In this document: one piece after another, positions 60,545-64,000 of the stretch
How the letters are laid out: every line of letters begins with the position of its first letter
Position numbering within the stretch: position 1 is the stretch's first letter
Source of the DNA: Streptomyces neyagawaensis
GTDB lineage: Bacteria; Actinomycetota; Actinomycetes; Streptomycetales; Streptomycetaceae
Assembly: GCF_023516595.1 (NCBI RefSeq)
Contig: NZ_JAMGBG010000013.1
Span: forward strand, 248,001-312,000
Reading direction: 5' to 3'
DNA: 64,000 bases
Made by a program: the position numbers and the translations under genes
The notes under the pieces: model-generated
Told to the model about the DNA's origin: nothing
Databases searched by the model: none
Seen by the model: only the letters and a program-made list of their open reading frames with translations

Positions 60545-61696
60545 ATGCCCCAGCACGTGCCGTTCTCGCTGGTCGACGCGTTTCCCCGCGGCGTCCGGCA
60601 CGCCCCGGCGGGCGCCCCACCGCCACGCCGGATCGTTTTCCTCGCCCGCCGTGACCTCGGTAATCCGGCGGCGGGGGGCTCCGAGCTCCTCGTCCACCGG
60701 CTCGCCGAGGGCCTGACGGGACTCGGTCACCAGGTCACCCTGCTCTGCGGGGGCCCGGCGGCCCTGCGCGACTACCGGGTCGTGTCCGCGGGCGGCGACC
60801 TGAGCCACCACTTCCGGGCCAGAAGCACCCTCGCCCGTCAGGTCGGCGACTGCGACCTGCTCGTCGAGGTGTGCAACGGCATGCCGTACCTGACACCGCT
60901 GTGGCACCGCGGGCCGACGCTGTGCCTCGTCAACCATGTGCACACCGATGTGTGGCAGATGCGGTTCGGCGGGGCGCTGGCGCCCGCGGCCCGGCTCGGC
61001 AGAAGCCTCGAACACTGGGCGCTGACGGGCGCGCAGCGCGGCAACCTCGTGGTCGCCGTCTCCCCGTCCACGGCGACGGCGCTCACCGCGATCGGCGTGG
61101 ACGGCGACCGGATCCGGGTCGTCCACAACGGGGTCGAGGAGCCGGGGCCACGTGCCGAACGGTCGCCCGAGCCGCTGTTCGTCGCCGTGGGGCGGCTGGT
61201 CGAGTACAAGCGGATCGATCTGCTGCTGCGGCTGTGGGAGCGGGTCAGGCCCGTCACCGGCGGTCGGCTCGTCATCGTCGGCGACGGACCGGAGCGGCAA
61301 CGGCTGGAGGCGATGGCCGGGCCCGGCGTCGAATTCGCCGGGCATGTCTCCGAGGCCGAGAAGCACCGGCTGCTGTGCGCGGCCTGGCTGCTGCTGCACC
61401 CGTCCGCCATGGAGGGGTGGGGGCTCGTCGTCACCGAGGCCGCGGTGCGGCAGACCCCGTCGGTCGCCTTCGACGTGCCGGGCCTGCGGGACTCCGTCGT
61501 GGACGGGGAGACCGGGGTACTGGCCCGGGGGGAGTCGTCGTTCGCCGCGGCCTGGTGCGCGCTCGCGCTGTCGGCCGACCGGCGGGAGCTGATGGGGAGG
61601 GCGGCGCGGGAGCGGGCGGCGCACTTCCGGTGGGGGCACACGGTGCGGCGGTTCCGGGCGGTCGCCGCGGAGGCGGTGCGGGGTGGGGGCTCTTGA
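60545..61696 (+). CDS. Glycosyltransferase family 4
   Basis: A 383-residue GT-B enzyme. The N-terminal Rossmann half has the glycine loop NPAAGGSELLVHRLAEGL. The C-terminal half contains VAVGRLVEYKRIDLLLRLWE and the nucleotide-sugar motif PSAMEGWGLVVTEAA with the EX7E-type Glu. It should transfer a sugar from a nucleotide donor to a lipid or glycan on the inner side of the membrane. The ATG at 60545 follows a 250-bp promoter region. Its stop overlaps the methyltransferase TTG, giving a coupled operon of three genes. Confidence 0.92.
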   Translation: MPQHVPFSLVDAFPRGVRHAPAGAPPPRRIVFLARRDLGNPAAGGSELLVHRLAEGLTGLGHQVTLLCGGPAALRDYRVVSAGGDLSHHFRARSTLARQVGDCDLLVEVCNGMPYLTPLWHRGPTLCLVNHVHTDVWQMRFGGALAPAARLGRSLEHWALTGAQRGNLVVAVSPSTATALTAIGVDGDRIRVVHNGVEEPGPRAERSPEPLFVAVGRLVEYKRIDLLLRLWERVRPVTGGRLVIVGDGPERQRLEAMAGPGVEFAGHVSEAEKHRLLCAAWLLLHPSAMEGWGLVVTEAAVRQTPSVAFDVPGLRDSVVDGETGVLARGESSFAAAWCALALSADRRELMGRAARERAAHFRWGHTVRRFRAVAAEAVRGGGS

Positions 61697-62439
61697 ACGC
61701 GCGAGAGGGTGCCCTGAAGGATCCGTCGCTGCGGCGGTCCCTCGCCCTCTTCCGGGCCTTCATGAGGGAGCAGGACGATCCCGCGTCCTGCTACGCGCTG
61801 CTCGCCCGGGACGCCGTCGACCAGGTCGTGGCGTACGGCGGGGCCCTGGAGGGCCGCACGGTCGTCGATGTCGGCGGGGGCAGCGGCTACTTCACCGAGG
61901 AGTTCCGGCGTCGCGGGGCGCACGCGTACCTCTTCGAGCCGGATCTCGCCGAGCTGGGGGCGAAGCCGCCCGACGGGGCGGTGATCGCGGACGGGTATCT
62001 GCTGCCGCTGGCCGACGGGGTCGCGGACGTCACGTTCTCGTCCAACGTGCTGGAGCACGTGGCGGATCCGCCGACGTTCCTCAGTGAGCTGGTGCGGGTG
62101 ACCCGGCCCGACGGGCTGATCTATGTGTCGTTCACCAACTGGCTGTCCCCGTGGGGCGGCCACGAGTGGGCGCCCTGGCACTACCTGGGGGCGGAGCGGG
62201 CGCGGGCCCGCTATCGGCGCCGCACCGGGAAGGACGCCAAGCACACGCTCGGCGAGAACCTCTTCGCCGTGCACATCGGACGCACCCTGCGGCAGGTGCG
62301 TGCACGGGACGACGTGACGGTCGTGTCGGCGCGCTCCCGCTACTGGCCGTTTCTCGCGGAGACCGTCGTGAAGGCGCCGGGCCTGCGCGAGTTCGCCACC
62401 TGGAACCTCCTTCTCATCCTCCGGCGGTGTGCACCATGA
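61693..62439 (+). CDS. SAM-dependent class I methyltransferase
   Basis: A 248-residue methyltransferase of the Methyltransf_11 type. Motif I is VVDVGGGSGYFTEEFRRRG with the acidic loop LFEPDLAEL; ADGYLLPLADGVADVTFSSN then VLEHVADPPTFL are motifs II-III. The Tyr/Trp-rich region after YVSFTNWLSPWGGHEWAPWH resembles enzymes that methylate sugars of cell-surface glycolipids. The TTG start overlaps the GT4 stop (TTGA), and the end overlaps the next ATG (ATGA). The acceptor is unknown. Confidence 0.9.
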   Translation: MNAREGALKDPSLRRSLALFRAFMREQDDPASCYALLARDAVDQVVAYGGALEGRTVVDVGGGSGYFTEEFRRRGAHAYLFEPDLAELGAKPPDGAVIADGYLLPLADGVADVTFSSNVLEHVADPPTFLSELVRVTRPDGLIYVSFTNWLSPWGGHEWAPWHYLGAERARARYRRRTGKDAKHTLGENLFAVHIGRTLRQVRARDDVTVVSARSRYWPFLAETVVKAPGLREFATWNLLLILRRCAP

Positions 62440-64000
62440 CGAGCACGGTCCAGGCTCCACCTCCCGCGCCGGTGCGGCCGGCGGGCACGACCGGGCGGCC
62501 CCCCGAGGGGCGTCGGTCGCGCCGCTGGCTCCTGGGGTTCTGGGCCGTGGTGTTCGTGCTGCTGGTCGCCGCGCGGCCCGGACGGCAGACCTTCGACACC
62601 AAGCTCGGGGTGACCACCGACCCCTGGCAGTTCGTGTCCGACCTCGGGCAGCTGTGGCACGACCGGGGCGGGTTCGGCGGGATCCAGGACCAGTACGCCG
62701 GCTATCTGTGGCCGATGCTGCCCTACTACGGCGTCAGCGATCTCGTCGGGCTGCCCGTGTGGCTCGCGGAGCGGCTGTGGATGTCGCTGATCGTGTCGGT
62801 GGCCTTCTGGGGCGCGCTGCGGCTGGCCGAGCGGCTGAGGATCGGGAGCCCGGCATCGAGGCTGGTGGCGGCCGCCGCGTACGCGCTGTGGCCGGTGTTC
62901 ACGACCGTCGTCGGGTCGACGTCGGCGGCCGCCCTGCCGGGGGCGTTCCTGCCGTGGGTGCTGCTGCCGCTGACGAACGAGCGGTACAGCGCGCGGGTGG
63001 CCGCGCTGCGGTCGGCGCTGTTCGTCCCGTTCATGGGCGGGGTCAACGCCGCCTCGACCCTCGCCTCGCTGCTGCCCGTGGGCCTGTATCTGCTCAGTCG
63101 GCCGCCGGGACCACGCCGGCGGAGACTGATCGTCTGGTGGGTGCCGGGGGTGATCCTGGCGACCCTGTGGTGGGTGGTCCCGCTGCTGCTCCTCGGCTTC
63201 TACGGGGAGAACTTCCTGCCCTATGTGGAGACGTCGCAGACCACGACGGCCACCATGTCCGCCACCGAGGCGCTCAGGGGCGCCGGGAACTGGGTGGGCT
63301 ATCTGCACTTCGGTGAGGCATGGCTGCCGGCCGGCTGGTCCGTGGCCGCGTCGGCGCCGGTGATCCTGTCGTCGGCGCTCGCGGCGGGCCTCGGCCTCGC
63401 CGGGCTGGCCCGGCGGGACATGCCCGAGCGGCGCTGGCTGGTGCTGACGGTGCTGACGGTCGCCCTCGTCACGCTCGCCGGGTACGCGGGATCGTTCGGG
63501 GCGCCTTTCCACGGGGTGGTCCAGGACCTGCTGAACGGGGTCCTCGTGCCCTTCCGGAACATCTACAAGTTCCAGACGGGGCTGGCGCTCGCCCTGGTCC
63601 TCGGGCTGGCCCATCTCGTGGGCGTGGCCGCGCGGGAGCGGGGGGCCCGGCGGGTCCGGGGGCGTGGTTTCGCGCCGCTGGTCGCGGCCGTGGTCGTCCT
63701 GCCGGGGCTGCTGTGGCCGTACCTCAACGGGTCGGTGCTGCAACCCGGTTCGTTCCAGGAACTGCCGACGTACTGGCGGGCCACGGCCGACTGGCTGGAG
63801 AAGTACTCGCCGGACTCCCGGGCCCTGGTCGTGCCCGCCACCGCGCACGGCATCCACACGTGGGGCTCCACCATCGACCAGCCGCTGGACGTGCTCGCCG
63901 AGTCCCGCTGGGCGCAGCGCGACTACGTCCCCTTCGGCACGCCCGGCAACCGGCGCGCGATGGACGCCGTCGAGCAGGCGCTGCTGACCGGGGCCGAGGT
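62436..64000 (+). CDS. AftD-like alpha-(1->3)-arabinofuranosyltransferase (DUF3367), truncated by the window edge
   Basis: The first 521 codons of a large polytopic membrane glycosyltransferase are present. The N-terminal GT-C signature is seen: RPGRQTFDTKLGVTTDPWQF, the catalytic-loop Asp/Glu region, QDQYAGYLWPMLPYY, then helices such as LIVWWVPGVILATLWWVVPL and LVLTVLTVALVTLAGYAGSF. LVPFRNIYKFQTGLALAL is a conserved stretch. In mycobacteria AftD branches arabinan in the cell envelope using decaprenyl-phosphoryl-arabinose. Streptomyces lacks mycobacterial arabinogalactan, so a different surface glycan is likely. It is coupled to the methyltransferase gene. Confidence 0.88.
   Translation, partial: MTSTVQAPPPAPVRPAGTTGRPPEGRRSRRWLLGFWAVVFVLLVAARPGRQTFDTKLGVTTDPWQFVSDLGQLWHDRGGFGGIQDQYAGYLWPMLPYYGVSDLVGLPVWLAERLWMSLIVSVAFWGALRLAERLRIGSPASRLVAAAAYALWPVFTTVVGSTSAAALPGAFLPWVLLPLTNERYSARVAALRSALFVPFMGGVNAASTLASLLPVGLYLLSRPPGPRRRRLIVWWVPGVILATLWWVVPLLLLGFYGENFLPYVETSQTTTATMSATEALRGAGNWVGYLHFGEAWLPAGWSVAASAPVILSSALAAGLGLAGLARRDMPERRWLVLTVLTVALVTLAGYAGSFGAPFHGVVQDLLNGVLVPFRNIYKFQTGLALALVLGLAHLVGVAARERGARRVRGRGFAPLVAAVVVLPGLLWPYLNGSVLQPGSFQELPTYWRATADWLEKYSPDSRALVVPATAHGIHTWGSTIDQPLDVLAESRWAQRDYVPFGTPGNRRAMDAVEQALLTGAE

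Noticed and set aside
1..64000. tRNA, rRNA, insertion sequence, prophage or secondary-metabolite cluster
   Set aside because: No cloverleaf with a CCA-type acceptor, no transposase or integrase motif, and no synthase or NRPS modules were seen on either strand.

Overview
The window is high-GC actinobacterial chromosome, almost certainly Streptomyces. It shows strong GC3 bias, many GTG/TTG starts, 4-bp ATGA/GTGA overlaps, and the fasR-fabD-fabH-acpP-fabF fatty acid locus followed by a DUF3145 gene. It also carries a gene of the Streptomyces SCO2400 family, and gene order resembles the S. coelicolor SCO2386-SCO2420 area (recalled, not searched). No tRNA, rRNA, CRISPR array, insertion sequence, prophage or replication origin was seen. 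About 55 protein genes and one pseudogene are supported.

Layout. 0-4.7 kb: DUF4429/SHOCT protein, MerR regulator with aldo/keto reductase, acetyltransferase, penicillin-binding-like hydrolase, pirin. 4.7-10.4 kb: fatty acid operon and DUF3145 gene. 10.7-20.5 kb: SGNH lipoprotein, decayed aldose epimerase, GH3 glycosidase with divergent TetR gene, a secreted pyroglutamyl-peptidase-like protein with Ser in place of the catalytic Cys, EI24 membrane protein, TetR/SGNH operon, orphan type II thioesterase. 20.8-28 kb: secreted M14 carboxypeptidase, EstB-like hydrolase, FG-GAP protein, MDR oxidoreductase with divergent MarR gene, GtrA-like protein.

28.7-45.6 kb plus outliers at 50.5-52 and 55-56.7 kb form a sugar regulon. 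It contains a YtfQRT-YjfF-type furanose transporter with a LacI regulator, an enolase-superfamily dehydratase, a zinc dehydrogenase and a TIM-barrel-like protein of uncertain chemistry. It also contains a ChvE-MmsAB transporter with galM, a GH51 arabinofuranosidase, and an IclR regulator coupled to an SMP-30 lactonase. Five sites related to the palindrome TTCGAAATTTCGAA lie before ytfQ, the dehydratase, the barrel gene, the arabinofuranosidase and iclR. This suggests one IclR-controlled programme: arabinoside/galactoside trimming, pentose/hexose uptake, then oxidative breakdown.

45.7-59 kb: aminotransferase with a long Met/Pro tail, HATPase regulator, orphan solute-binding lipoprotein, cysteine-free Rrf2 regulator, a PucR regulator, and a coupled HTH / HExxH peptidase / seven-TM module. 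Two identical palindromes spaced 21 bp apart precede that module; this is the best candidate here for an undescribed signalling system. 59.3-64 kb: a surface-glycan cluster (DUF3068, GT4, methyltransferase, AftD-like arabinofuranosyltransferase) that runs off the right edge.
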